Translations under genes and position numbers: made by a program | Assembly: GCF_000504205.1 (NCBI RefSeq) | Contig: NZ_AZAJ01000001.1 | Coordinates: 3,012,879-3,076,878, forward strand | DNA: 64,000 bases | Source of the DNA: Methanolobus tindarius DSM 2278 | GTDB taxonomy: Archaea; Halobacteriota; Methanosarcinia; Methanosarcinales; Methanosarcinaceae | Reading direction: 5' to 3' | Notes under the pieces: generated by a model | Told to the model about the DNA's origin: nothing | Databases searched by the model: none | What the model saw: only the letters and a program-made list of their open reading frames with translations | Shown here: positions 16,365 to 26,143 of the stretch, piece after piece | Layout: every line of letters begins with the position of its first letter | Position numbering within the stretch: the first letter of the stretch is position 1

Positions 16365-19262
16365 TTAATAGTGCTCTCTGATATATTCATAAGCCTTATC
16401 AAACAATTCTCGTTCTTTATGCAACTTGTATTTCAACAAAGTCTTACTTAACGCCTTTTGAACATCCCTCTCCCCTGATGATGTCCATTGCCAGCCATCA
16501 AATCGAGTATATTTAACAACCTCATCAATATCATTAACAATTCTTTCTATGATTGCTGGTGTCGTTTCAATCTTGCATTCAAGGAATAATTTTGTTAATG
16601 CTTGTTTTGTATCATCAACTGGCTCTGCTTCAGTTTCTCTTTCCAGTTTGACTGTGTCACGGGCTATCTCCAGGAGTTTCTTGAGAAAATCAATACTGCT
16701 GATGGCATTTCTGTAATGCATCTCCTTTACTTTCTCCAATCTTTCTCCGAGCTCCTGGAATCTTGGGTCATCCACATGAACGTGTAATCTCCATTCAATC
16801 TTTAAGACAAGCTTCTTTCCTTTTACATCGGCATCTTTATCCGTAAGATGATCAAGGATATTGGCATCCATTATCAGGGTTTCAAGGTCATCCCTGATTG
16901 TTTGCACGGTGACATTTTCATGGATTAGTTTCAGTGTTTTGGCACCAAGGGCATGCCAGATCAGTTTTCCATTACCGCTTGGTGGTCTTATGGACTCATA
17001 GACCTGTGTAAGCCATTTGTAATCCTGTTCATATTCGTTCAAAAATGAATCTGGAGATATAGCTTCCCAGTGACGGGATAAATAAGAGTAATCAGCTGCA
17101 AAGAAATCTCTGCTTTCATCTGTTCTCAGACAATCCTGAGCTGCAAGCAGCCCTTCGTATCCATCCAGAGCTCTGTCAACACCTTCAAAGTGTGAAAGGC
17201 AAGTTTCCAAAGCACGTGGGAACTCTGCTTTTAGCATTTCAATGTTGGAAATTACTGTTTTCATTTCCTCTACATCAAAATCCAAAGCTGATGCTACATT
17301 ATCGAATATCCCAAGGTAGTCAATTATTAGCCCATGGTCCTTGTCTGGGTAAGGTCTGTTAACACGGCAGATTGCCTGCAGAAGGTTATGGTCCTTCATT
17401 GGCTTGTCAAGGTACATTGCCTGGTTGATTGGTGCATCAAATCCAGTAAGCAGTTTTGATGTTACGATAAGAAGTTTCAGTGGGTCATTGGGATCTCTGA
17501 ACCTATCCAGTAGTTTTTCCTGTTCATCATCTGTCAGAGAATAGTTTTGCTTCCAGTAGTCAGAGTCTTTCTGCCTCAGTGTCATAACAACAGCAGACTC
17601 TTCAGGTGGCATGTGTTTGTCTATTTCTTGCTTGTACAGATGGCAAGCTTCTCTGTCCCATACGACAACCTGTCCCTTGAAATCATTGGGATCCACATGT
17701 TTCTTGTAATGCTGGACAATATCCTTACAGACTCTACTGATTCTGGCAGGTGTTTTGGCCAGGACTCCATATTTTCCTGCACGGTCAGAAAGTTCAGATT
17801 TGTCACCGTAGCTGAGGTTATTTTCCTTTGCCATCCAGTCAAATTCTTCATCGATGGCTTTTTTATTAATGTGTAATTCAACGGGACGTGGTTCAAAATA
17901 GATTGGCAGGGTTGCTTTATCTATGATAGACTGTTCGAAAGAGTAACGACTGAGATATCCGTTCTCGTCTTCTTCTGCTCCGAAGGTCCAGAATGTGTTT
18001 CTGTCTCTGGTGTTGATTGGTGTACCTGTGAGACCAAAGAGGAATGCATTTGGAAGAGCTTGTCGCATTTTCGTACCAAGGTCTCCTTCCTGGGTTCTGT
18101 GAGCTTCATCAACAAGGACTATGATGTTTTCCCTGTCGTTGAGGACTCCTTCAGCCTCTCCGAATTTGTGAATAGTTGTGATTATGATTTTCCTTGTGTC
18201 CTGTTTCAGTAGCTGTTCCAGTTCTTCCCTTGAATCAGTCATGACGACATTCGGAACGTTGGAAGCGTTAAAGGTTGCACTTATCTGAGAATTGAGGTCT
18301 ATTCTGTCTACGACCACAAGAACCGTAGGACTCCTGAGTTCAGGGTTACGTCGCAGTTGCATGGCTGCGTATACCATGAGCAAGGATTTACCTGAACCCT
18401 GGAAATGCCATATCAGACCTTTCCTGATCCTTCCATCAATAACTCTCTGAACAATCTGTTTTGCAGCTTCATACTGCTGATAGCGGCAGAGAATCTTAAT
18501 CTTCTGACCACCTTTTGTGGTGCTGTATAAGGTGAAATCTTTCAGTAATTCAAGAACAACTTCAGGTTTTAGCATCCTATTAACGGAGCTTTTGACTTCA
18601 TCCAGCAGATCGAATGCATCTTCCTCAGTCTCTCTCCATGGTTGCCATTTCTCTATTGGTAACTTTATGGAACCTACACGATAGACCTTGCCTTCTGTAG
18701 CAAAACAGAATACATTAGGTACAAAGATCTCAGTAACTGAATTCTGGTACTCTTCAAGTTGGGCAGCTCCATCTACCCATGAAACCGCAGGCCTTACAGG
18801 ACTCTTTGCCTCCCCGATTACTAGTGGAATACCATTAACCAGCAGAACAATATCGGGCCTTCTTTCCTGACCACTCTTAAAGGTGTACTGGGTTGTTACA
18901 ATGAAATCATTGTTTTTGAGATTATCATAATCTATGAGCCTGACAGAAACATGTTCTCCATTCTCCCCGAAAGGCATGGTTTTTTCATTACGAATCCACT
19001 CGGAAAACTCCTCATTTGCTCTCACAAGCCCCATTCCCTTTGCACTCTGAATGATTGCCCGAAGCTTGTAAAGAACTTCATCAGCACGACCTGGCTCTTC
19101 AGCAATGGAAGGATTCAGTCTTATAAGAGAATCGATGAGATGCATCTCAATCAGCACATCAGCTTCTCTCCTTGGAAGCTGCTCTCTTGGTACAAATTTC
19201 CATCCCATATTTGTCAGAAGATCTCTGACAAAATTCTCGACTGCGTTTTCCTCATTGAACAT
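16365..19262 (-). CDS. hsdR: Type I restriction enzyme, R subunit
   Basis: 965 residues. The N-terminal nuclease motif is RRPDIVLLVNG followed by LVIGEAKSP (Asp...Glu-x-Lys, about residues 134-153), a PD-(D/E)XK site. The helicase part has Walker A QGSGKSLL (about 289-296), the DEAH box VDEAHRTQ (about 385), TGTP (near 413) and a later VNRPYPDKDHG motif. HsdR cuts DNA at a distance after ATP-driven translocation when the site is unmethylated. It is the last gene of the operon; its start overlaps the end of the 583-aa gene by 11 bases. All motifs appear intact. Confidence 0.95.
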   Translation of the reverse strand: MFNEENAVENFVRDLLTNMGWKFVPREQLPRREADVLIEMHLIDSLIRLNPSIAEEPGRADEVLYKLRAIIQSAKGMGLVRANEEFSEWIRNEKTMPFGENGEHVSVRLIDYDNLKNNDFIVTTQYTFKSGQERRPDIVLLVNGIPLVIGEAKSPVRPAVSWVDGAAQLEEYQNSVTEIFVPNVFCFATEGKVYRVGSIKLPIEKWQPWRETEEDAFDLLDEVKSSVNRMLKPEVVLELLKDFTLYSTTKGGQKIKILCRYQQYEAAKQIVQRVIDGRIRKGLIWHFQGSGKSLLMVYAAMQLRRNPELRSPTVLVVVDRIDLNSQISATFNASNVPNVVMTDSREELEQLLKQDTRKIIITTIHKFGEAEGVLNDRENIIVLVDEAHRTQEGDLGTKMRQALPNAFLFGLTGTPINTRDRNTFWTFGAEEDENGYLSRYSFEQSIIDKATLPIYFEPRPVELHINKKAIDEEFDWMAKENNLSYGDKSELSDRAGKYGVLAKTPARISRVCKDIVQHYKKHVDPNDFKGQVVVWDREACHLYKQEIDKHMPPEESAVVMTLRQKDSDYWKQNYSLTDDEQEKLLDRFRDPNDPLKLLIVTSKLLTGFDAPINQAMYLDKPMKDHNLLQAICRVNRPYPDKDHGLIIDYLGIFDNVASALDFDVEEMKTVISNIEMLKAEFPRALETCLSHFEGVDRALDGYEGLLAAQDCLRTDESRDFFAADYSYLSRHWEAISPDSFLNEYEQDYKWLTQVYESIRPPSGNGKLIWHALGAKTLKLIHENVTVQTIRDDLETLIMDANILDHLTDKDADVKGKKLVLKIEWRLHVHVDDPRFQELGERLEKVKEMHYRNAISSIDFLKKLLEIARDTVKLERETEAEPVDDTKQALTKLFLECKIETTPAIIERIVNDIDEVVKYTRFDGWQWTSSGERDVQKALSKTLLKYKLHKERELFDKAYEYIREHY

Positions 19263-21003
19263 TTTCTGTATTCTCCTCTGAGAAAGAATCTAGAAAATCT
19301 CTAAACTGATCTCTAAACTCATCATAATAAATACCTCTATCCCAAACAGTTCTATCATCATAATGTTCTACAGGATATTTGAGGAAATCTATGAATGATT
19401 GATTTACTACTGAATACCCAGTTACCTTATCTTCAATACACTTATTATATTTTTCTATAAATAATGAAGTTTTCTCTTGATCATGGTATGCTGCAAGTTC
19501 AAAATAATTTTCAATCATTATTTCACGGAGATAATTTTTGAAATAATCTCTCAATACCTGAGAAGAAGATACTTTTTCCATTAAATCAACAATAGTTTTG
19601 ATAGAATATTCTATAATAAGATTATTTTCGGGTGTATACTCATCTTCTTTAACATATCGTATCCAATCTCGAAGGCAATCAGTAATAAGATACAAACAAT
19701 ATTCATACATGTTTGAAAATTCAGCATCTTCGTGATCATTATAACTAATATTGTGTAATATGTGCTCTGACCAATATTTAAAGTATATTAACCACATGTG
19801 ATTATGAATGTTCTGCATTAATGCTTGTTTTACCATAGTGTCAAAGAACTTAATTCCAGAATACAGCGGTGTATTATTTCTCTTTTCGTCATAATATTCT
19901 TCGTAATAATTATATTCATCAATATCTTTACGACTTTGTTCTCGTAAGTGTTGTATTACGTATTCTCCAATTGGCCTCCATACAAGCCATTGGTCATACT
20001 TGTCGCTATCACCATTAGTAAATAAGAAATCAAGAATTTTTGTTTGTCTGGATTTTTCATTGTTGAGTTCTTTGTGAAGCTTGCTTTTTTCATTAGAGAT
20101 TAATTGAGTTCCAATTACAAACCAAGCTTCCTTTTTATTGTATGGTATCTTATTATCAAGAAGCATGAACATTAAATCAGTATTATTCATAGAAACAAAT
20201 TCGAGAAACTCACTATTCCCTACAAGTTCATAGTAGTAATTATTTATAAGCAGGCAATAAGACTCTCTTCTGTTTCGTATAAATCGTAAACGATGAAAAA
20301 AAATTTTAATTAAACTCTTTTCTTTCTTTTTGGTAAGAATAGAAGAAAGTATCCTGCCGAAGCCTTCTGATACTTCTTTCTGCTTTATTTTGTAATCTTT
20401 ATATGAAATAAGCTCTCCTTGCAAGCGTTTAATTGCTGCTTTTGGAGATCGTATATTTTGAAAGTTAATGCTTTTTTGTAGAATTTTTGCTATGTATGTT
20501 ATGTAAGTAAATATGGAATATGGCTTTGTTTTTGGTGGATTATACGATTTGAGAAGGTCATAATGGAATAATTCAAGGTCAGCAGCCACTTCTGCATATT
20601 GTTGTCTTCCAAGTTTATCAAGAGAATTAGAGACAAAATCTTTTTTTTGTTTCAATTTCGTCGAATTCAATTTTCCTTTTGCAAATAAAATCAGAATAAT
20701 AGAAACCAAAAAAGCAAGAACAGAAGCCAAAAAAGAATAAGTTATTTTGTACCCCTCGGATGTTCCTATATCATAAACAAATGGATTTGTTGATAATGAA
20801 ATATTGATGTAATTCCCTGATACTTGTTCCGACCAAAAATTCGCTGCAAAAATAGCAAATATGAGAAGCACTGCAAAATAACCTAAAAATATTTTATCAA
20901 AAAAACCAATTTTGAATACGAAATTTCTCTTCTTAGATTCTTCGCTAATTTGATATATAGAGATAATAAAACCTATAATAGTAAGAGGTAGCATAAAGTC
21001 CAT
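19252..21003 (-). CDS. Membrane protein of unknown function inside the type I RM operon
   Basis: 583 residues. Three membrane segments near the N-terminus are visible: about 3-19 (LPLTIIGFIISIYQIS), 33-53 (FFDKIFLGYFAVLLIFAIFA) and 89-107 (SFLASVLAFLVSIILILFA). The remaining 470 residues are a soluble, mostly helical cytoplasmic region rich in Tyr, Asn and Lys, with no recognised domain. It starts directly after the hsdS stop codon and overlaps the hsdR start, so it is translated with the restriction system. Such an insertion between hsdS and hsdR is not part of the standard operon and may be an added defence or control protein. Confidence 0.8.
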   Translation of the reverse strand: MDFMLPLTIIGFIISIYQISEESKKRNFVFKIGFFDKIFLGYFAVLLIFAIFAANFWSEQVSGNYINISLSTNPFVYDIGTSEGYKITYSFLASVLAFLVSIILILFAKGKLNSTKLKQKKDFVSNSLDKLGRQQYAEVAADLELFHYDLLKSYNPPKTKPYSIFTYITYIAKILQKSINFQNIRSPKAAIKRLQGELISYKDYKIKQKEVSEGFGRILSSILTKKKEKSLIKIFFHRLRFIRNRRESYCLLINNYYYELVGNSEFLEFVSMNNTDLMFMLLDNKIPYNKKEAWFVIGTQLISNEKSKLHKELNNEKSRQTKILDFLFTNGDSDKYDQWLVWRPIGEYVIQHLREQSRKDIDEYNYYEEYYDEKRNNTPLYSGIKFFDTMVKQALMQNIHNHMWLIYFKYWSEHILHNISYNDHEDAEFSNMYEYCLYLITDCLRDWIRYVKEDEYTPENNLIIEYSIKTIVDLMEKVSSSQVLRDYFKNYLREIMIENYFELAAYHDQEKTSLFIEKYNKCIEDKVTGYSVVNQSFIDFLKYPVEHYDDRTVWDRGIYYDEFRDQFRDFLDSFSEENTENVQ

Positions 21004-22206
21004 TTAAACTCGCACCTCTCCTTTCAAACATTCATCCGTTAGTTTCTTCTTTAAATCATACAAATAATCAATATTCTCCAGTGCCTTTTTCTGCAGAACA
21101 TAAAATTGATCAAGTTTTTCAGATATTTGGCATTGCTCTTCAATTGGAGGAACAGCCACGTTGAATAAATCAAAATTCTTTTTGGTTATCGATTTAAATG
21201 TTGAACCATATGATGAATGCTTTATACTTTCAACCAGAATCATTAGTAGATAGTATGCATAGTTTGAAGTAACTTTATCAGTACTGCTAATACCATAACA
21301 AGATTGATTAAAAGCCATCGGTTTTGCAATTTTAGCAACGAGTCCAACAGTTCCTCGAGCAGATATAATTAAGTCATCTTGTTGAAGGAGTTTTGTGGAA
21401 CTTTCATTTAAACCTTTTTCAGTTATCCTTTTAACCGTACTCTCTATATACATTCCATCTTTTGGAAAATCTTCTACAGATATCCATGGAATACTACCGT
21501 TCCAGTATTCTGGGTTTGTAGTTTTGGGAGTGCCACCACCAATGATGGTTATTACATCAGATAAAGGATAAATATTCCACTTTTCAGGTATACTTCCTAT
21601 TTCAGTTTTCTTGAATTTTTCATGTCCGATACCTTTAGTTAATAATTTGTTGAGAAGACCGCATTTTAGTTTTACAGCTACACTTATTACTTCATTGTTT
21701 TTTTCAATGTTATCTTGAATACTCCATATCGTTTCAACAATCTTTTTCTGCTCTTCGATAGAAGGAATTACAACTTCCTCTTCTGCAAGTTGATTCCATT
21801 TTATTCTCTTTGAAAATGCACCAGCTGAAAGTGCTATAATTTTATTCTCGAAAGGTTCAAATTGCATGAAGATAGGCAAAAATCCCTTTATTATGTGCTT
21901 CAGTATTGGCTCTAAAACAATTATATCACCAGAACATACTCCATCAAATGGAGCTACAGATACCCTTCTCAAGTAAGTGTTCCTTCTGGCAAAGAGAATG
22001 TCATCTTTTTCAAATCGTTTCATCGTAGATGTGACATCACTTGTACTGCCATATCGTTTTACAACTAATTCCCCTGAATCAAGATGTTCTAATCCAACGT
22101 ATTTTTCGTAGCCAGATTCACCAGGGTCATCTACTCTAACTGACTTTTGTTTTGCAAGTTCCTTAAACTTGACTTTTATCCAGTTCTCTGGAATTTCCTG
22201 GTTCAA
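21004..22206 (-). CDS. hsdS: Type I restriction-modification specificity subunit
   Basis: 400 residues with two target-recognition domains. The first covers about residues 5-150 and ends in a helical spacer (SIEEQKKIVETIWSIQDNIE...LLNKLLTKGIG). The second begins with the typical EIGSIPEKW at about 203 and ends with PPIEEQCQISEKLDQF and a second helix. Each domain binds one half of a split DNA site, and the helices set the gap. Its ATG overlaps the hsdM stop (ATGA). The site itself cannot be predicted by eye. Confidence 0.93.
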   Translation of the reverse strand: MNQEIPENWIKVKFKELAKQKSVRVDDPGESGYEKYVGLEHLDSGELVVKRYGSTSDVTSTMKRFEKDDILFARRNTYLRRVSVAPFDGVCSGDIIVLEPILKHIIKGFLPIFMQFEPFENKIIALSAGAFSKRIKWNQLAEEEVVIPSIEEQKKIVETIWSIQDNIEKNNEVISVAVKLKCGLLNKLLTKGIGHEKFKKTEIGSIPEKWNIYPLSDVITIIGGGTPKTTNPEYWNGSIPWISVEDFPKDGMYIESTVKRITEKGLNESSTKLLQQDDLIISARGTVGLVAKIAKPMAFNQSCYGISSTDKVTSNYAYYLLMILVESIKHSSYGSTFKSITKKNFDLFNVAVPPIEEQCQISEKLDQFYVLQKKALENIDYLYDLKKKLTDECLKGEVRV

Positions 22207-23696
22207 TTTATAACCTCCTTGAGAACATCTGATAAATTACAATAGGATTCTTTTAGCTGTTGCGAACTATTCTGCCACTCTGAAATAACCTCTTCAATCG
22301 TTATTTCTTCTTGCTGATTCTCTTCTGAAAATTCAGGACGGGCATACAATGCAACATTAATAACATGGTTATTATCTCTTATTTCATCCAATGTAGCAAT
22401 CTTTGTCCTCCCTGGCACTTCCTCAAACTCAGAATACCATTTGTATATACTGGAAATATGTTCTTCTGAAAGGAAACTCTGAGTTTTCTCCTTTACGATC
22501 TGGTCATAGGCTCGGATGAAAAATACTTTTCCTTTACGTTTTTCTGGTTTGTTTTTGTTGCAGACTACAATGCAGGAATCCATTGGTGAATTGTAGAATA
22601 AATTTGGTCCAAGCCCAATTACACAATCCACTAAATCATCTTCTATTAGCTTGCTACGCATATCCAATTCTGCATCTCTGAACAAAATCCCATGTGGCCA
22701 GAGTATTGCACACCTTCCAGTTCTTTTTTTCATGGATGCAATAATGTGCTGGAAGAAAGCATAATCTGCACATCCCTGTGGTGGTGTACCATAGATATTT
22801 CTGCCCCATGGATCATGTTGCCAAGCTTTCTGGTTCCACTTTTTTATAGAATATGGAGGATTGGCCAGAACCATGTCAAACTGTTTAACTCGATCATTTT
22901 CCACAAATGCAGGATTTGATAGTGTGTCTCCTCTTACGATGTGGAAATCCTCGAAACCATGGAGGAACATATTCATCCTTGCGATTGCTGAGGTTATAAT
23001 ATTGATTTCTTGTCCGTACAGACTGATGTTTCTGTATTCCTGGCCGTTTTCCTTGGCCAGAAGAGCGGCGTTGAGTAGCATACCACCTGAACCACAGGTA
23101 GGATCATAGATACTCTCGCCTGTTTTCGGGTCAACTATCATGCTCATCAGGCGTACAACTGTGCGGTTAGTATAGAATTCTGCAGCAGTATGACCGCTAT
23201 CGTCAGCAAACTTCTTGATCAGGTACTCATAGCCTGTACCAAACTCATCCTGTGGTACATTTTTGAGTGAGAGGTTGATAGTTGAGAAATGTTCAACAAG
23301 GTCAATGAGAATCTTATCGGTCAGACGGTTCTTGTTTGTCCAGTTAGTATCCCCGAAAATACCTGCAAGCCTGTCTGGATTGGCCTTCTCAATTTCACTC
23401 ATGGCAGTCTTAATTGCCTTGCCCACATCAGTGGAAACATTCCTGACATCCTCCCAGTGTGCACCCAATGGAACCTGGAATCTGTGGTTCTCTGCAAACT
23501 CCGCGTATTCCTTATCTCCATCAGACTCTTCAAGAGCTTCCTGGTATTCTTCATCATAGACATCAGATATACGCTTAAAGAACATTAACGGGAATATAAT
23601 ACTCTTATACTCTCCTGGATCAATAACGCCTCTGAGAAGCACAGCAGCTCCCCAAAGATACTGCTCAAGTTCCTGCTGAGATATTGTTTTGCTCAT
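22203..23696 (-). CDS. hsdM: Type I DNA methyltransferase subunit (second hsdM)
   Basis: 497 residues. An N-terminal helical domain (QYLWGAAVLLRGVIDPGEYK) precedes the methylase domain. The SAM-binding motif is DPTCGSGGMLL (about 200-210) and the catalytic motif is ANPPYSIKKW (about 280-289): N6-adenine methylation. It has Tyr in the NPPY position, where the upstream copy has Phe. Overlaps at both ends (ATGA with the first hsdM and with hsdS) show coupled translation. The two copies are clearly paralogous along their full length, but diverged. Confidence 0.94.
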   Translation of the reverse strand: MSKTISQQELEQYLWGAAVLLRGVIDPGEYKSIIFPLMFFKRISDVYDEEYQEALEESDGDKEYAEFAENHRFQVPLGAHWEDVRNVSTDVGKAIKTAMSEIEKANPDRLAGIFGDTNWTNKNRLTDKILIDLVEHFSTINLSLKNVPQDEFGTGYEYLIKKFADDSGHTAAEFYTNRTVVRLMSMIVDPKTGESIYDPTCGSGGMLLNAALLAKENGQEYRNISLYGQEINIITSAIARMNMFLHGFEDFHIVRGDTLSNPAFVENDRVKQFDMVLANPPYSIKKWNQKAWQHDPWGRNIYGTPPQGCADYAFFQHIIASMKKRTGRCAILWPHGILFRDAELDMRSKLIEDDLVDCVIGLGPNLFYNSPMDSCIVVCNKNKPEKRKGKVFFIRAYDQIVKEKTQSFLSEEHISSIYKWYSEFEEVPGRTKIATLDEIRDNNHVINVALYARPEFSEENQQEEITIEEVISEWQNSSQQLKESYCNLSDVLKEVIN

Positions 23697-25177
23697 AATA
23701 CACCCACCTCTTTCAGTAAAGCTTTCATTTTCTCCTCGGATTCAAGGAACTCATCGTATGCCTTATTCAATTCCTGGAACGTCTCTTTAAGGTCAATCTC
23801 TTCAACAACAAGTTGCTTTCTGACATATCTAGTAATATTGAGATTGAACTCGTTCTCCTTGATCTCATCAATATCTACTACTTTACTGATGTCTTCAATA
23901 TCCTCAAACTTCTCATACCATTCAAGAACCTGCTCAGCATGTTCCTCTAAAAAGAAATTCTGATTCCTTCCCTTCTGATACTGCTCAGAAGCATCAATAA
24001 ACAGAACTTTATTCTTATTTGCTTCATCCTTCTGATTTCTGTACACAAGGATGCATGCACTGATGCCAGTACCATAAAACAGGTTAGGTCCAAGACCAAT
24101 CACAGCTTCCAGCAGATCATTCTCGATCAGCTTCTTCCTGATTTTACCTTCAGCTCCACCCCTGAACAGTGCACCATGAGGCAACACAATTGCCATCCTG
24201 CCTGTCATTGGAGCCATGGATGATATCATATGCTGAACCCACGCATAATCTCCATTACTCTTTGGTGGTGTTCCTGCAATATTCCTCCCGAAAGGATCAT
24301 GAGGCCAGTGTTCATGTCCCCAGTTCTTCAAAGAAAATGGAGGATTGGCTATCACCGCATCAAACTGAGAAAGCATATCTCCTTCATGGAAAGAAGGATT
24401 TCTCAGTGTATCGCCTCTGATAATCTCAAAGTCCTGGACACCGTGTAAAAACAGATTAATTCTGGCAATCGATGAGGTTGTCAAGTTCTTCTCCTGACCA
24501 TAGAGTTTCAGTGTCCTCTCATCTCCACCTTTATTCTTAACATAATGATAAGCTTCCAGCAGCATACCACCAGAACCACATGCTGGATCATATATGGATT
24601 CCTTCTCCTGTGGCTTGAGGATACTACCCATCAAATGAACGACAGTTCTCGGAGTATAGAACTCTCCTGCCTTCCTGTTGGTCAGATCTGCAAACTTCTT
24701 AATCAAATATTCATAAGCCTGCCCCAGCATATCAGGTTCAACATACTTCTTGGAAAGGTTTTTACTTGAAAAATGGTCAATCAAATCTATCAGAAGCGCA
24801 TCAGATAATCTGTCCTTGTTACTCCAGTTAACATCACCAAATATCTCGTATAACTTGTCCTGATTTTTCTTCTCAATCTCACGGAAAGCATGCTGAAGTG
24901 CCTGACCAACATTGGTAGTTTTCTCTTTCACATCATCCCAATGAGCACCTTCAGGAATTATGTAATCATGCAGTTCTGGAAAAGATGCATATTCCTCGTC
25001 ACCATCAGACTCATCCAATGCTTGCTTATATTCTTCATCGTAGACATCTGATATTCTCTTGAAGAATAAAAGTGGGAATATGTATGCCTTGAAATCCGAT
25101 GCATCTACAGGTCCTCGCAGGATGTTTGCTGCATCCCATAGATATTGTTCAAGTTCTGAAAGAGTGATCTTTTCCAT
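23693..25177 (-). CDS. hsdM: Type I DNA methyltransferase subunit (first hsdM)
   Basis: 494 residues from ATG 25177, preceded by GGAG about 11 bases upstream. The frame stays open to 25249, but that extension lacks similarity to HsdM and has no ribosome site. SAM motif DPACGSGGMLLEA and catalytic ANPPFSLKNW are present, as is the N-terminal helical domain (ELEQYLWDAANILRGPVDASDFK). Type I enzymes normally have one hsdM gene whose product is used twice. Two different M genes suggest a mixed M1-M2-S enzyme or two activities. It is the first gene of the leftward operon. Confidence 0.94.
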   Translation of the reverse strand: MEKITLSELEQYLWDAANILRGPVDASDFKAYIFPLLFFKRISDVYDEEYKQALDESDGDEEYASFPELHDYIIPEGAHWDDVKEKTTNVGQALQHAFREIEKKNQDKLYEIFGDVNWSNKDRLSDALLIDLIDHFSSKNLSKKYVEPDMLGQAYEYLIKKFADLTNRKAGEFYTPRTVVHLMGSILKPQEKESIYDPACGSGGMLLEAYHYVKNKGGDERTLKLYGQEKNLTTSSIARINLFLHGVQDFEIIRGDTLRNPSFHEGDMLSQFDAVIANPPFSLKNWGHEHWPHDPFGRNIAGTPPKSNGDYAWVQHMISSMAPMTGRMAIVLPHGALFRGGAEGKIRKKLIENDLLEAVIGLGPNLFYGTGISACILVYRNQKDEANKNKVLFIDASEQYQKGRNQNFFLEEHAEQVLEWYEKFEDIEDISKVVDIDEIKENEFNLNITRYVRKQLVVEEIDLKETFQELNKAYDEFLESEEKMKALLKEVGVL

Positions 25178-25445
25178 TATTGAAATGTCTCCATATTCTG
25201 TTTTGATGGCATCTAAGAAGCCCCTGAATAAATAATAAGTATGTATCAATAAAATGGTTTGAATGCTGTATGTCAGACAACTTCATAACTTTAACTTAAT
25301 AAATTTAAATTTATGTTAATCGTACCTTTTCAAGGTACTTTTCAGTGTTTAATTTATCTTCTAGAAAGGTCTCCTAAGAGTGTATCTAATGTCTCTTGGA
25401 ATTGTATCTCAAATATAGCATGAGAAGATAAAAGAGACAATAAAA

Positions 25446-25949
25446 TCAACTACTTGCAACAAGCTTTTCCCATTGTTCCATGCGTTCTTTATTATGAGCA
25501 TTAAGCGTAAAAGGAGTATCTGCCTTCGCATTTATCTTCATGTAATGCAACGTTCCCTTTGAAAATCCTAGCTTTTTCCAGTCTGAATAAGAAATACTCA
25601 ATATCTTCTGTCGTATGTCGCTTGAGTCTTGTCGCTTTGTCTCATACTGAGGGACAATAAAATCAATGTCCTTTCTTTTGTCTGTTAAATATTGAGCTAA
25701 TTCCCTAGTCTTCAGGAACATGACATAACTCCACATCGTCATATTTCCTTTGTAGCTAACTCTCTTGTTAAACCACAAATTGACCTCTTCAGTTAGCTTC
25801 TTAGCTCCACTTGGTCTGAGTCTGAGTGAGTAATTATCAGTCCTGATGAAGTCCTTCTTTTCCATCCTGTCAGTCTCAATGAGGCTGATTACTGCCATAT
25901 CTACAAGGAATCTAAAAGGCTCTTGAAGGTCATAGGCTAAACTGTTCTT
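25446..25949 (-). pseudogene. cas1: Truncated cas1 (casposase) remnant
   Basis: Codes for the last 167 or so residues of a casposase, starting at KNSLAYDLQEPFRFLVD and ending LVASS. It aligns without gaps to residues from about 237 of the intact cas1 at 9999-11213 and differs at only about a dozen positions. The catalytic Glu and His are lost. Read upstream, the frame meets a TAA and changes into polB-like sequence. Similarity also continues a little past the stop codon (GTTGATTTTATT). This is a dead relative of the intact casposon, on the opposite strand. Confidence 0.92.
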
Positions 25950-26011
25950 TTATCCAGTATTCCAGTTTCCCCACCAAACTTAGCTTCAGGATGATCTACA
26001 TAATCGGTTAA
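25950..26011 (-). pseudogene. polB: polB internal fragment fused to the cas1 remnant
   Basis: Translates as LTDYVDHPEAKFGGETGILDK, close to LEYANHPEAKFDGEAGVLER of the intact PolB (near residue 795-810). It is on the same strand as, and directly upstream of, the cas1 remnant. The joint lies in a CTGGA/A-rich stretch present in both genes, which suggests a deletion through microhomology. Confidence 0.75.
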
Positions 26012-26143
26012 TTATGGCAAAGCTGTTGCAAGTGAACAATAGAATTATCTTGATTAAAATAAATATATATTTTCAAATGAAGATACATTTATTAAGTCGC
26101 ACAACTTCATAAATAACCGGGAATATAAAAGGTGTTGTTGAAT

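Noticed and set aside
25178-25249. N-terminal extension of the first hsdM
   Set aside because: The extra 24 residues do not resemble HsdM, whereas ATG 25177 has a ribosome site and matches the usual N-terminus.
25322-25338. Perfect GTACCTT-TTC-AAGGTAC hairpin followed by TTTT
   Set aside because: It lies behind no rightward gene and upstream of the leftward hsdM operon; it may be a regulatory or remnant sequence but nothing supports a specific call.
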